Source: Anaerococcus lactolyticus ATCC 51172
GTDB lineage: Bacteria; Bacillota; Clostridia; Tissierellales; Peptoniphilaceae
DNA: 32,212 bases
Assembly (NCBI RefSeq): GCF_000156575.1
Contig: NZ_GG666061.1
Location: 1 to 32,212, forward strand
Direction: 5' to 3'
Below the pieces are notes generated by a model. The model made no database searches. It worked only from the letters and a program-made list of their open reading frames with translations, and was not told the origin of the DNA. The first letter of the stretch is position 1, and the number at the start of each line of letters is the position of its first letter. This document shows positions 17,818-26,795 of this stretch, one piece after another. Position numbers and translations under genes: made by a program.

Positions 17818-19596
17818 ATGGTGGATCTGTTGAATAATAAATGGATAAAAACAATTTTTGAATTTGCGTCGAATTGCAAAGATAAGTTAATTTTGTCAGT
17901 AATCATGGCAATTATTGGTGTATTTTGTAGTATCATACCTTACTGGGCAGTGTACAGGCTAATGATAACTTTTATGGAGCAAAAGGCAAGTGTAGAATAT
18001 GTCGTATGTTATGGAGCTATTGCAATCATCTCCTATGTTGTAAGATATATTTGTCATGGAATATCAACATCATTATCACATATATCTGCTTATACAATTT
18101 TAAGAAATATTCGAGAAAAATTAGGTGAAAAACTACTTAATATTTCTATGGGAAATGCGTCAAAAAAGACAATTGGAGAGTATAAGTCGATTATTGTCGA
18201 TAAGGTTGAAACAATTGAAATGCCTCTTGCCCATATCATACCAGAATGTATATCTGCCTTATTTTTATCAGTGTCTATAGCAATTTTCATGTTATTCATA
18301 AGCTGGGAAATGACACTGGCAATGCTTCTTACGGTTCCTTTTGCCCTAATCGCATATAAAAAACTTATGGGAAATTTCAATGAACTCTATGAGGCTCAGA
18401 TGAAGTCAAATAAATACATGAATTCTACAATAGTAGAGTACATTGGTGGTATTGAAGTAATAAAAACCTTTAACCAAGATAGCCAATCATATCAGAAATA
18501 TATGGATGCTGTAAACGGATATAAGGAGCATACCTTAAATTGGTTTAAATCAACATGGAATGTTATGAATTTTGCAAGTTCTGTGTTGCCATCAACATTT
18601 CTAGGGACATTACCAGTAGGAATGATTTTATATTTAAAGGGCTCATTAACTCCAGCTGATTTTTGTATATGCTTAATGCTGTCCCTGGGGATAGTTAGTC
18701 CTCTTACACAGTTTACAAACTATGTAAATCTGTTAAAAAGTATAGAATATGCAATAAAGGACATAAATGAAATTTTACAAATACCTAATCTTATTTCAAC
18801 GGATAGAGAAGTAGCTGTTGACACAATGAACATAAAATTCAAGGATGTATCTTTTTCTTATGATGATGAGAATACGGTCTTAGAAAATATAAACTTAGAT
18901 ATAGCTGAGAATTCTTTTACAGCCATAGTTGGACCATCTGGATCAGGTAAATCCACTATCGTTAAACTTATTTCAAGATACTGGGATATAGATGAAGGAG
19001 AAATAACAATAGGTGGAAAAAACATTAAAAATATACCTTTGAAACAGCTTAATGATTTTATTGGCTATGTTTCACAAGATAATTTCTTATTCAATGAAAG
19101 TATCATGGAAAACATACGAATGGGAAATTCTAATGCAAGTGATGAAGAGGTAATTGAGGTGTCAAAAATCTGTGCTTGTCATGATTTTATTATGGAACTT
19201 GAGGATGGATACAACTCAAATGTAGGAAGCCTTGGAAGTAAACTCTCAGGCGGACAAAGACAGAGACTTTCTATAGCCCGAATGATGTTGAAGAATTCTC
19301 CTATAATTCTACTTGATGAAGCTACAGCCTTTATAGATCCAGACAATGAAGAAAAAATACAAGAAGCAATTAAGCTTTTAACAAAAAACAAAACCTTGAT
19401 AGTAGTAGCACATCGATTGTCTACTGTAAAAGATGCAAATAAAATAGTTGTCTTAAACAACAAGAAGATATTAGATACAGGAAGTCATGACGAACTACTT
19501 GAAAGATCTAGCCTATATAAAGAGATGTGGTTATCACATATAGGAGCAAAAACAAAGTCTACGGTATCTAATATAGGAGGAGAAAGCTATGTTTAA
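17818..19596 (+). CDS. ABC half-transporter, YbtP/Irp6-like (membrane + ATPase)
   Basis: A 592-residue type I exporter-fold half-transporter. The first ~320 residues are the membrane domain, with hydrophobic spans such as LSVIMAIIGVFCSIIPYWAV, ALFLSVSIAIFMLFI and a late GTLPVGMILYL. The ATPase domain has Walker A GPSGSGKST, Q-loop YVSQDNFLF, signature LSGGQRQRLSIARMM, Walker B PIILLDEATAFIDP and H-loop AHRLST. YbtP and YbtQ have this exporter-like fold but import ferric yersiniabactin, so position after the NRPS genes suggests metal-siderophore uptake. Export cannot be excluded. The ATG at 17818 has a poor ribosome site; TTG at 17830, preceded by GGTGG, is an in-frame alternative. The stop overlaps the next gene by 8 bases, so the two are probably a heterodimer. 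Confidence 0.88.
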   Translation: MVDLLNNKWIKTIFEFASNCKDKLILSVIMAIIGVFCSIIPYWAVYRLMITFMEQKASVEYVVCYGAIAIISYVVRYICHGISTSLSHISAYTILRNIREKLGEKLLNISMGNASKKTIGEYKSIIVDKVETIEMPLAHIIPECISALFLSVSIAIFMLFISWEMTLAMLLTVPFALIAYKKLMGNFNELYEAQMKSNKYMNSTIVEYIGGIEVIKTFNQDSQSYQKYMDAVNGYKEHTLNWFKSTWNVMNFASSVLPSTFLGTLPVGMILYLKGSLTPADFCICLMLSLGIVSPLTQFTNYVNLLKSIEYAIKDINEILQIPNLISTDREVAVDTMNIKFKDVSFSYDDENTVLENINLDIAENSFTAIVGPSGSGKSTIVKLISRYWDIDEGEITIGGKNIKNIPLKQLNDFIGYVSQDNFLFNESIMENIRMGNSNASDEEVIEVSKICACHDFIMELEDGYNSNVGSLGSKLSGGQRQRLSIARMMLKNSPIILLDEATAFIDPDNEEKIQEAIKLLTKNKTLIVVAHRLSTVKDANKIVVLNNKKILDTGSHDELLERSSLYKEMWLSHIGAKTKSTVSNIGGESYV

Positions 19597-21334
19597 AACT
19601 ACAAGTAGAATTTTAAAATGGGCTAAAAAATATAAAAAAAGAATGAGAAAAGGTTTTGTCTATTCATTTTTAAACTCTGTTTTTATTTCTATGCCTATTA
19701 TGTTATCGGTATACGTATTCAACCTCATTCTTAAGAACTATTTTGATGAAGGTAATTATGGAAACAAAGAAATAATTATAGTCACAATATTAATGATTAT
19801 ATTTGTTCTGGGAAGATATGCCACCTCCTACCTTAAGGCTGTAAATCAAGAAAGTATAGGCTATGAAGTAACCGCTGACCAAAGAATTCAAATCGGTGAT
19901 GTACTAAAAAGGGTAGCACTTGGATTTTTTCAAGAAAACAACCCTGGAGAACTTACTAGTGCTGTAACTACTGATTTATCTTTCTTTGAAAACTATGCTA
20001 TGAAGATGATAGATATTGTCATTAATGGCTATATAATGGCAGCTGTCATGATACTGAGTATTTCCTTTTTATCTTGGAAATTGGGAATAATTGCTGTTTT
20101 GGGGGTATTGACTTCATATATATTCCTAGCAATGCTTGGTAGATTTTCAGAAAAAAACTCTATTCCTTACCATAAGGCTCAAAATGATTTGGTGGAAGCC
20201 ACAATGGAGCTTGTGATGGGACTTCCAATAGTTAGGGCCTTTAATAAAGATGATGCTAGTCTTAAAAACTTCAATGAGGCTATTTTAAATAGCAAACAGA
20301 CAAATATTAAAATTGAAAGCCAGTACACACCCTTCAACTGCTTACATTTATTTTCGTTAAAATTAGCATCAATTTTAATTGTGATACTTGCTGGAATTAT
20401 GACTATAAAGGCTCAAATAGAAATGCCTATTATGATTGCAGTGTTTATATTTTCCTTTATTATGTTTTCTTCGGTAGAGAATGTAAACTCGGCAACCCAT
20501 GTTTTAGAGGTTTTGGATAAAACATTAGATAATTTGGACAAAATGAAGAGTGCAGATTTTTTAGATGAAAATGGAAAAGATTTGCCCTTAAAAAATCATA
20601 ATATTATCTTTGATAGAGTAAGTTTTTCATACGATAAGACACCTATTATAAAAGATGTTTCCTTTAAAATTCCAGAAAAAACAATAACAGCTATAGTCGG
20701 ACCGTCAGGTTCTGGCAAAACAACAATATGTAATCTTATTTCGCGTTTTTATGATGTAAAGGAAGGTAGTATAAGGATTGGAGATGTAGATATAAGGGAT
20801 TTAAGTTTGTCCAGTTTACTGTCTAATATAAGTACAGTATTTCAAAAAGTATATCTATTTAATGATACAATCGAAAATAATATAAAATTTGGAAAGCCTA
20901 CTGCCAGCAAAGAAGAAGTAATTAATGCAGCAAAAAAAGCTCAGTGCCATGACTTTATTATGAAATTACCAAATGGCTATAAGACAATTGTTGGTGAAGG
21001 CGGTGGAGCCCTATCAGGAGGAGAAAAACAGAGAATATCTATAGCTAGGGCTATGCTAAAAGATGCTCCTATAATCATATTAGATGAAGCGACATCTAGC
21101 ATAGATCCAGAAAATGAATATTTAATACAAAGAGCCATATCTAATTTAAGTAAAGGAAAAACTGTAATTATTATTGCCCATAGAATTGTAACAATAGAGG
21201 AAGCAGACCAAATACTTGTATTGGACGATGGGGAAATTGTTCAAAGAGGAAAACACAGAGATTTAATAGAAGAAGAGGGACTATATAGAAGTTTTATGAG
21301 AATCAGGGGCAAAGTAGAAAATTGGAAAATATAA
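19589..21334 (+). CDS. ABC half-transporter, YbtQ/Irp7-like (membrane + ATPase)
   Basis: A 581-residue partner of the preceding half-transporter. The membrane domain has spans around FVYSFLNSVFISMPIMLSVY, GYIMAAVMILSISFLSW and SILIVILAGIMTI. The ATPase domain has Walker A GPSGSGKTT, Q-loop TVFQKVYLFND, signature LSGGEKQRISIARAML, Walker B PIIILDEATSSIDP and H-loop AHRIVT. Both ATPase sites of the pair look complete, so this should be a canonical heterodimer. GGAGGAG lies 7 bases before the ATG, inside the end of the upstream gene. Siderophore transport is inferred from the neighbours and from similarity to the YbtPQ pair. Confidence 0.88.
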   Translation: MFKTTSRILKWAKKYKKRMRKGFVYSFLNSVFISMPIMLSVYVFNLILKNYFDEGNYGNKEIIIVTILMIIFVLGRYATSYLKAVNQESIGYEVTADQRIQIGDVLKRVALGFFQENNPGELTSAVTTDLSFFENYAMKMIDIVINGYIMAAVMILSISFLSWKLGIIAVLGVLTSYIFLAMLGRFSEKNSIPYHKAQNDLVEATMELVMGLPIVRAFNKDDASLKNFNEAILNSKQTNIKIESQYTPFNCLHLFSLKLASILIVILAGIMTIKAQIEMPIMIAVFIFSFIMFSSVENVNSATHVLEVLDKTLDNLDKMKSADFLDENGKDLPLKNHNIIFDRVSFSYDKTPIIKDVSFKIPEKTITAIVGPSGSGKTTICNLISRFYDVKEGSIRIGDVDIRDLSLSSLLSNISTVFQKVYLFNDTIENNIKFGKPTASKEEVINAAKKAQCHDFIMKLPNGYKTIVGEGGGALSGGEKQRISIARAMLKDAPIIILDEATSSIDPENEYLIQRAISNLSKGKTVIIIAHRIVTIEEADQILVLDDGEIVQRGKHRDLIEEEGLYRSFMRIRGKVENWKI

Positions 21335-21345
21335 TAAGAAGATAA

Positions 21346-21360
21346 AATAAATGCTAAAAT
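21346..21360 (+). repeat. 15-bp direct repeat, copy 1
   Basis: AATAAATGCTAAAAT here is identical to 22151-22165. The two copies bracket the VOC-family pseudogene, and the repeat includes the pseudogene's ATG. Confidence 0.7.
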
Positions 21361-22081
21361 TGAGTCACATATCATGTATGGGTTGATAATTTACAAGAGG
21401 CTTCAAAAAAAATCACCGAAATGGGATTTAAAATCGAGTGGGGTTCTAAAAATATTAATAAATCAAATAACTTTTTTATTTGGTTAGATGATGGACATTT
21501 TTTAGAAATATTTACCATTAAGAAAAGATATTTACCGGGAGGATTAGGTTTATTGTTTTTATATGGTAGATACCCAGCAAAAAAAATGGTGGTATTGGTA
21601 TAAGGCGAAAAACTCATGGTGCGATTTTGCATTGGAAGATTTCGATTTGAAGAATACATCAATTGAACATGGAAAATGGAAAACACTTGTTAATATTGAA
21701 AAAACAAAGCAAGAAGTTAAGAACAAAGGGTTTAAAGTTTCTAAAAAGACAATGCATTGGAGTAGAAAGAACTATAAAGAGCAACAAGCGTATTTTAGTT
21801 TTTTTGTATTTCAAAATATTAGATTACCTTTTATTGTTTCTAGATATGAGCCAAATCAAAAACTATTATGTGTGAATCATATAAATGGATCATATAGATT
21901 AGGGTACGTACGTATAGATGCATCATATAAGGACTATCAAGAAATGAATACGATTACGAAAAATGATAATGGAATTATAATTGAGAAAGGAGATAAAACA
22001 TGTATAAAGGAGATAGGGATAATTGGATTGGATAAAGAATTAAGGTTTTGTGAAATGGTGTTTAAACCAGTGGTCAAATAA
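21351..22081 (+). pseudogene. VOC/glyoxalase-fold protein gene broken by two frameshifts
   Basis: The gene is split over three frames. From ATG 21351 the frame reads MLKLSHISCM and hits stops. In the next frame it continues VDNLQEASKKITEMGFKIEW to about 21578. Then it continues as KKWWYWYKAKNSWCDFALED to the stop at 22081. Removing one G from ATGGGTTGAT (about 21380-21389), and one A from the 8-A run at 21579-21586, would restore one protein of about 242 residues. The start and the VDNL-EA-K-MGF pattern resemble glyoxalase-like (VOC) domain proteins, but the substrate is unknown. Two independent single-base insertions make assembly error less likely than decay, though the 8-A run alone could be error. 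Confidence 0.65.
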
Positions 22082-22150
22082 ACAAATAATTATTAAAAAT
22101 TAACTTACTAACAATATATTGATGATTATAGGTTTACTATTATAAAGTTT

Positions 22151-22165
22151 AATAAATGCTAAAAT
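22151..22165 (+). repeat. 15-bp direct repeat, copy 2
   Basis: Identical to 21346-21360 (AATAAATGCTAAAAT), 805 bases further on and just before the cyclase fragment. The pair could mark a past insertion or deletion boundary. Confidence 0.7.
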
Positions 22166-22439
22166 GGAAGTATTAGTAAAAATGATAAATAAATTAATAG
22201 AAGAACTAAAAAAATTAGAATGGGTTGATTTAACTCACAGTTTTGATGAAAATAGCCATAGATGGAAAGGGTTTAAACCCCTAAAAAAAATAATATTGGA
22301 TTTTAATGAGTATCCAGTAAAAGCACATGAATATACTTTCCTTGGTCAATATGGCACTCATATTGATGTACCAGCTCATGTAGATCCTGATGGTATGACG
22401 CTAGATAAAATAGAATTAAAAAGAATTGTGAAGGAGTAA
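22164..22439 (+). pseudogene. N-terminal fragment of a cyclase-family (kynurenine formamidase-like) hydrolase
   Basis: The 91-codon frame reads WVDLTHSFDEN near its start and QYGTHIDVPAHVDPDGMTLD near its end. This is the H-x-D-x-x-x-H metal-binding signature of the cyclase/kynurenine formamidase family. Full members have about 200-260 residues, so only the first third remains. The frame ends at TAA 22437-22439 and continues in the same frame into the thioesterase-like fragment, suggesting a deletion fused two unrelated gene pieces. The start may be ATG 22164 or ATG 22182; neither has a strong ribosome site. Confidence 0.6.
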
Positions 22440-22460
22440 TTTGGGATTACAAATGAAATT

Positions 22461-22829
22461 ATGTTAAAACATGTAAACAATTGCATTTCAGATTATATTG
22501 GATTGCAAAAAGAACATGAAAAAAGATTAAAAACATATGCGAAAATTATATATCAAGAGAGGAGGTTCGATCATGATTTTATTTTTAAAACATTTAACGT
22601 TCATGAAAAGACATTAAAAAGTTTTAATGTAAATCTATCTCCGTATATTGGAGAGGTAGAAGTCATATTAAATGAAAAATATATGATTGACCATGATATT
22701 GCTTATGATCAAATAATTAAAAAGTGGAAGGAGATATGTTTTGGGATACTTAAAAGCAATGAGATTAAAGTGAATTTAGGCTATTGCGAAGAAGAAATAG
22801 ATAGTATACTTTTAAAATCAATGATATAG
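22461..22829 (+). pseudogene. C-terminal fragment of an NRPS-type thioesterase domain
   Basis: The 122-codon frame aligns by eye with the last ~125 residues of the NRPS 2 TE. RLKTYAKII corresponds to RMKLYAKTI, LSPYIGEVEVIL to PFPYIGRVRYL, and IIKKWKEICFG to VINYWKKFCLG. It lacks the nucleophile elbow, and the catalytic GDH region is replaced by LGYC. It therefore cannot be an active thioesterase. It is probably the tail of a second, lost TE or NRPS gene, too divergent to be a simple recent duplicate of NRPS 2. It may still be translated: ATG 22461 exists but has no good ribosome site. Confidence 0.55.
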
Positions 22830-22842
22830 GAGGAGAAGAGAA

Positions 22843-23430
22843 ATGGATAATAAGTTGAAGGGAAAAGATTTAATAACAATAGGAATCTATACAGCCATAT
22901 ATTTTGTAATCAATTTTGCCTTTATGGTGGCAGGAATGATACCAGTTATGTGGATATTAATGTCTGCATTAATTGCACTTTTTACAGGAATACCATATAT
23001 GATGATATGTAATAAAGTTAAAAAGCCAGGGGCTATTTTAATAATGGGTACTATTACTGTTTTGATTTACTATGCGACTGGTCAATTTACAACAGTTATT
23101 CTTACAACTTTTGTAATAGGTTGTATACTTGCAGAAATTATAAGAAAAGTTACTAATTATAAGAGTTTTTTAGGAAACACTTTGTCATTTGCCTTTTTTT
23201 CTATTGGTATGATAGGTTCTCCACTACCTATTTGGTTATTTAAAGAATCATTTTTTGCACATATAGCAGAGGTGGGGATGTCACAGGACTATATAAATAC
23301 CTTAGAAACATTTACTTCACCTGTGGTACTGATAGGAGTCTTTGTTTTGACTCTAATATGTGCAGTACTAGGTTCTTTGTTTGCAAGGAGGATAATGAAA
23401 AAATATTTTAAAAAAGCGGGTATTATGTAA
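22843..23430 (+). CDS. ECF transporter S component, MptD/Trep_Strep-like membrane protein
   Basis: A 195-residue, very hydrophobic protein with about five or six membrane spans: IGIYTAIYFVINFAFMVAGM, WILMSALIALFTGIPYMMI, ILIMGTITVLIYYATG, and a final VVLIGVFVLTLICAVLGSLF before a basic tail RRIMKKYFKK. It resembles the Trep_Strep/MptD-type family of ECF substrate-binding components. The following genes are the T component and the fused ATPase, so this is the substrate-specificity subunit. The substrate is unknown; position next to a siderophore cluster suggests a metal chelate or precursor. ATAGGAGGAG gives a strong ribosome site before ATG 22843. Confidence 0.8.
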   Translation: MDNKLKGKDLITIGIYTAIYFVINFAFMVAGMIPVMWILMSALIALFTGIPYMMICNKVKKPGAILIMGTITVLIYYATGQFTTVILTTFVIGCILAEIIRKVTNYKSFLGNTLSFAFFSIGMIGSPLPIWLFKESFFAHIAEVGMSQDYINTLETFTSPVVLIGVFVLTLICAVLGSLFARRIMKKYFKKAGIM

Positions 23431-23431
23431 A

Positions 23432-24103
23432 ATGAATAAAGATAAATTAAATTTAGACCCAAGAGCAGGGATTTTCCTGCTCTTTATTTTGAACTTTACA
23501 ATATTTAACGTATCAAAAACTTCTGCATTGTTTCTTTTATTGCTTTGGAGTTGTATATATGCTGTATACAATGGATTTTACAAGATATCAATAAAATTTG
23601 TTATTGCATACTTGCTGTTTTATGGGATAGAGTTTTTTGTTTTACCAAAGTTACCAAGTTTAATTGCTGTGTCTTTTGCTATTTTGCTAATGTATGTTTT
23701 AAAAATGTTATCAGTAGCATTATTTGGTTATACTTTTGTTAAAACAACAAGTTTATATGAGTTGATTAGTGCCCTTAGAAAAATGCATTTTCCAGAAAGT
23801 ATTATAACAGGCTTATCAATAACGCTTAGATATTTTCCAGCCTTGAAAGAGGACTATGCTAAAACACGTGATACTATGAAGTTAAAAAAGATGTCGACCA
23901 TAGATAAATTAAATGGATTAATTATTACCACTATTATGAGAGCTACATTAAATATAGAGGAATTATCACAAGCTGCAACGGTAAGAGGTATAGACAATCC
24001 TGTAAAAAGAAATTCAATAATTGAATTACATTTTAAAAGAAGAGATTTGCTTGTATGTGTCATATCTTTTGCTTTCTATGCTTTGGTTTATTTTAGATAT
24101 TAA
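23432..24103 (+). CDS. ECF transporter T component (CbiQ/EcfT family)
   Basis: A 223-residue membrane protein that links the S component to the ATPases. Hydrophobic spans occur at FLLFILNFTIFNV, SALFLLLLWSCIYAVY, FVIAYLLFYGIEFFVL and at the C-terminus LLVCVISFAFYALVYF. The coupling-helix motif AATVRGID (family pattern A-x-x-x-R-G) lies near residue 185. The start ATG follows the upstream stop by only a couple of bases, so translation is coupled. Length is a little short for EcfT, as is usual for the CbiQ-like subgroup. Confidence 0.85.
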   Translation: MNKDKLNLDPRAGIFLLFILNFTIFNVSKTSALFLLLLWSCIYAVYNGFYKISIKFVIAYLLFYGIEFFVLPKLPSLIAVSFAILLMYVLKMLSVALFGYTFVKTTSLYELISALRKMHFPESIITGLSITLRYFPALKEDYAKTRDTMKLKKMSTIDKLNGLIITTIMRATLNIEELSQAATVRGIDNPVKRNSIIELHFKRRDLLVCVISFAFYALVYFRY

Positions 24104-24117
24104 GAGGAGGTAAAGAT

Positions 24118-25491
24118 ATGATTGAATTAAAAGATGTTTCTTATTCTTATTCAGAAGAGGAACAGATAGTAAAAAATCTAAATCTTAAGATACAAGATGG
24201 TGAATGTATTTTGTTATGTGGAAGAAGTGGATGTGGAAAAACAACAATAGGCAGAATTATAAACAATTTAATCCCACGTTTTTTTGAAAACGGACGTATG
24301 AAGGGGGAGGTTTATATTGATGATAAAAACACCAATCAATTTGAAATGTATGAATTATCCAGACTAATTGGAACAGTTTTTCAAAATCCCAAAGCACAAT
24401 TTTTTCATACAAATTCAGATGCAGAAATCGTTTTTGGTTTGGAAAATAGTGGAATGGAATCTGAGGAAATTATAAAAAGTTATAAAAAAGCTGTAGATGA
24501 ATTGAATATACAAAATTTGACAAACAAAAATATGTTCTTAATGTCAGGTGGAGAAAAGCAGATTATTGCCTTTGCATCTATTTATGCTATGAATCCTAAA
24601 GTTTATGTTCTGGACGAGCCTACTGCAAATATTGACAAGACAACAATTCTAAAAATCAGAGAAATCATAGAGAAGTTAAAAGAAGCAGGACATACTATAA
24701 TTATTTGTGAACATAGATTGTATTTTTTAAAGGATTTAGTAGATAGAGTATTATATGTAGATAAAGGAGTTATTAAACAATCTTTTTCTGGAAATGATTT
24801 TTTTAAGTTAGATGACAAAAAAAGAATATCAATGGGCCTTAGAAGCTTAGAAGAACCAACTTTAAAAACTGAAACTAAGCAAAACACATCAAACAATTCT
24901 TTAAAGATTGAAAATTTATCTTGTAATTATGGTGAAAAAAAAGTATTTGAGAACTTAAATCTAGGAGTAAATGAAGGAGAAATATTAGGAATTATAGGGA
25001 AAAACGGTGTAGGGAAAACTACTCTAATTAGATGTATTGCAGGCCTGCACAAACAATCAGAAGGTCAAATCTCACTAAATGGGAAGGTGCTAAATAATAA
25101 AGAAAGGCAGAAACTATCAGCGATGGTTATGCAAGATGTAAATTATCAATTGTTTACAAATAATCTAGTTGAAGAATGTCATTTAGGAAATAATTGTAGT
25201 GATAGTCAGATTGAAGAAGTTTTAAAGGAATTAGGATTAATTGAATTTAAAGAGCTGCATCCTATGGTACTTTCAGGAGGACAAAAACAAAGGTTAGTAA
25301 TTGGAAATGCAGTGTTATCAGATAAACAAATATTTATTTTTGATGAACCAACATCAGGACTAGATTACGAAGGAATGAAAGTAGTATCTAAGGAACTTAA
25401 AAAATTAAGTAAAAATAGCTACTATATTTTTATAGTATCTCATGACAGAGAGTTTATAAATGCTACTTGTGATAGAGTTTATGAATTTTAA
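24118..25491 (+). CDS. ECF transporter A component, two ATPase domains fused (YkoD-like)
   Basis: A 457-residue protein with two ABC ATPase domains in tandem. Domain 1 has Walker A GRSGCGKTT, signature LMSGGEKQIIAF, Walker B VYVLDEPTAN and a switch His in CEHRL. Domain 2 has GKNGVGKTT, LSGGQKQRLVIGN, IFIFDEPTSGLD and SHDRE. A linker of about 50 residues rich in Thr, Asn and Lys joins them. This fusion replaces the separate EcfA and EcfA' subunits and powers the S/T pair encoded just upstream. AGAGGAGGT precedes ATG 24118, and the gap to the T gene is 14 bases. It is the intact counterpart of the decayed ATPase at 16930-17714. Confidence 0.92.
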   Translation: MIELKDVSYSYSEEEQIVKNLNLKIQDGECILLCGRSGCGKTTIGRIINNLIPRFFENGRMKGEVYIDDKNTNQFEMYELSRLIGTVFQNPKAQFFHTNSDAEIVFGLENSGMESEEIIKSYKKAVDELNIQNLTNKNMFLMSGGEKQIIAFASIYAMNPKVYVLDEPTANIDKTTILKIREIIEKLKEAGHTIIICEHRLYFLKDLVDRVLYVDKGVIKQSFSGNDFFKLDDKKRISMGLRSLEEPTLKTETKQNTSNNSLKIENLSCNYGEKKVFENLNLGVNEGEILGIIGKNGVGKTTLIRCIAGLHKQSEGQISLNGKVLNNKERQKLSAMVMQDVNYQLFTNNLVEECHLGNNCSDSQIEEVLKELGLIEFKELHPMVLSGGQKQRLVIGNAVLSDKQIFIFDEPTSGLDYEGMKVVSKELKKLSKNSYYIFIVSHDREFINATCDRVYEF

Positions 25492-25695
25492 AATGTAATA
25501 GGAGAATATATTAAGCACTGTAAAGTATTTAGTATATATGGAATTGTAATGACAGGAAAATAAGCAAATAATTGCACTAGAAATTTAAAAGAATAATAGG
25601 TAAAAATATATAAAATTTGTAAATATGAATAATGTATTCAAGTAATTAACAAATAAAAGATTGGGATAAAAACAGATATATAGAGGTTAAAAAGA

Positions 25696-26745
25696 ATGTA
25701 TAAAGTAGGTATTTTAGGATGCAGTGGGAATATTGGTTCAATTGTTCTAGAAGAAATTTCTAAAACTGAAGATAATTATATTTATGCAGCAACTAGAAAC
25801 GAAAGAAATATTATTAAGAAAAACAATATACATCACAAGATTTTTGATATTGAAAATAAAGATAAACTAAATGATTTTATTTCTAAATGTCAAGTTGTAA
25901 TAAATTGCACTGGTATAAAAAATGCAAACATTATTAATGTTTGCATGGAAAACAATGTAAATTATGTGGATCCATCATTTTTTGATCTAAGTGAAACTGT
26001 AGAATTACCTAAAACAAAACAAAATAATTGTATAATTTATTCAGCGGGATGCAATCCTGGATTAACAGAGGTTTTCATTAAGTACATTGATACAGAATAT
26101 AGTCCTCATAAATTGGAAATCATTTTTTCTGGTAGTGGAAGTATGTCGAAATCAGCAATAGAGGAGTTATTAGATATTTCAAATGAATATAAAAGTTCGT
26201 TCCGTTCTTTTGTAAGAGGTAATAGTATTGAGAAAATGGAAACTTGGGAAATAAAAAGGAAGCTGAATCATTTATCTGGAGATGTTATTTGTATACCAGT
26301 AATTAACCAAAGCTTTTTCAAATGTATTAATAGCACTGATATAAAAACAGCATATTTTTATAATACATTTAAAAGTGAAAAAATCATTTTAAAACTAATT
26401 GAAGCAAAAAGCATTATTGAAAAGGATGAGAAAATCTATAGGAATTATATTTCTGAATTAATAGGCTTATTTGAAGAAGAAAGTGTAGGCTATAATTCGT
26501 CATTTACTAATTACTATTGTATTTTTTCAAATGGGTTAAATTATAAAAAAAGAATAACTTTAGAATCAAAACTGGACTGGAATAAGCTTACAGCTGTTGT
26601 TATAACAGAAGTTATAAATTTGTTGAAACATAATAAAAATTTAAAACATGGGATAGGCGAAGTTTGGGAAATGTTTGATGCTTATGAGATAATAAAAGTT
26701 TTTTTGCGTAATGGGTATATTAAAATATCTAACATCCGTCTTTGA
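25696..26745 (+). CDS. Saccharopine-dehydrogenase-like NAD(P)-binding oxidoreductase
   Basis: A 349-residue protein with an N-terminal Rossmann fold (GILGCSGNIGSIVLEEI, then VVINCTGIKN and NVNYVDPSFFD) and GCNPGLTE, the pattern of the saccharopine dehydrogenase NADP-binding superfamily. That family includes opine and staphylopine-type dehydrogenases as well as uncharacterised reductases in natural-product loci. The C-terminal part (from about residue 160) is not recognised. A 204-base gap with no clear gene separates it from the ECF operon, so it may have its own promoter; only weak candidates are visible. A role in modifying the siderophore or supplying a precursor is guessed from position. 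Confidence 0.65.
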   Translation: MYKVGILGCSGNIGSIVLEEISKTEDNYIYAATRNERNIIKKNNIHHKIFDIENKDKLNDFISKCQVVINCTGIKNANIINVCMENNVNYVDPSFFDLSETVELPKTKQNNCIIYSAGCNPGLTEVFIKYIDTEYSPHKLEIIFSGSGSMSKSAIEELLDISNEYKSSFRSFVRGNSIEKMETWEIKRKLNHLSGDVICIPVINQSFFKCINSTDIKTAYFYNTFKSEKIILKLIEAKSIIEKDEKIYRNYISELIGLFEEESVGYNSSFTNYYCIFSNGLNYKKRITLESKLDWNKLTAVVITEVINLLKHNKNLKHGIGEVWEMFDAYEIIKVFLRNGYIKISNIRL

Positions 26746-26756
26746 TGTCAGATATT
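26724..26756 (+). other. Strong hairpin spanning the stop codon of the oxidoreductase gene
   Basis: AATATCTAACATC at 26724-26736 pairs with GATGTCAGATATT at 26744-26756, 12 of 13 base pairs with a 7-base loop. The TGA stop at 26743-26745 lies at the loop edge. No T-run follows, so it may stabilise or process the mRNA between this gene and the hydrolase rather than terminate it. Confidence 0.65.
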
Positions 26757-26795
26757 ATGAAATTATATTGTATTTAAGAGATTTGGAGAAAAAAT

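Noticed and set aside
25572-25600. Promoter TTGCAC with TAATAG before the oxidoreductase gene
   Set aside because: Hexamers are poor and AT-rich background gives many such matches.
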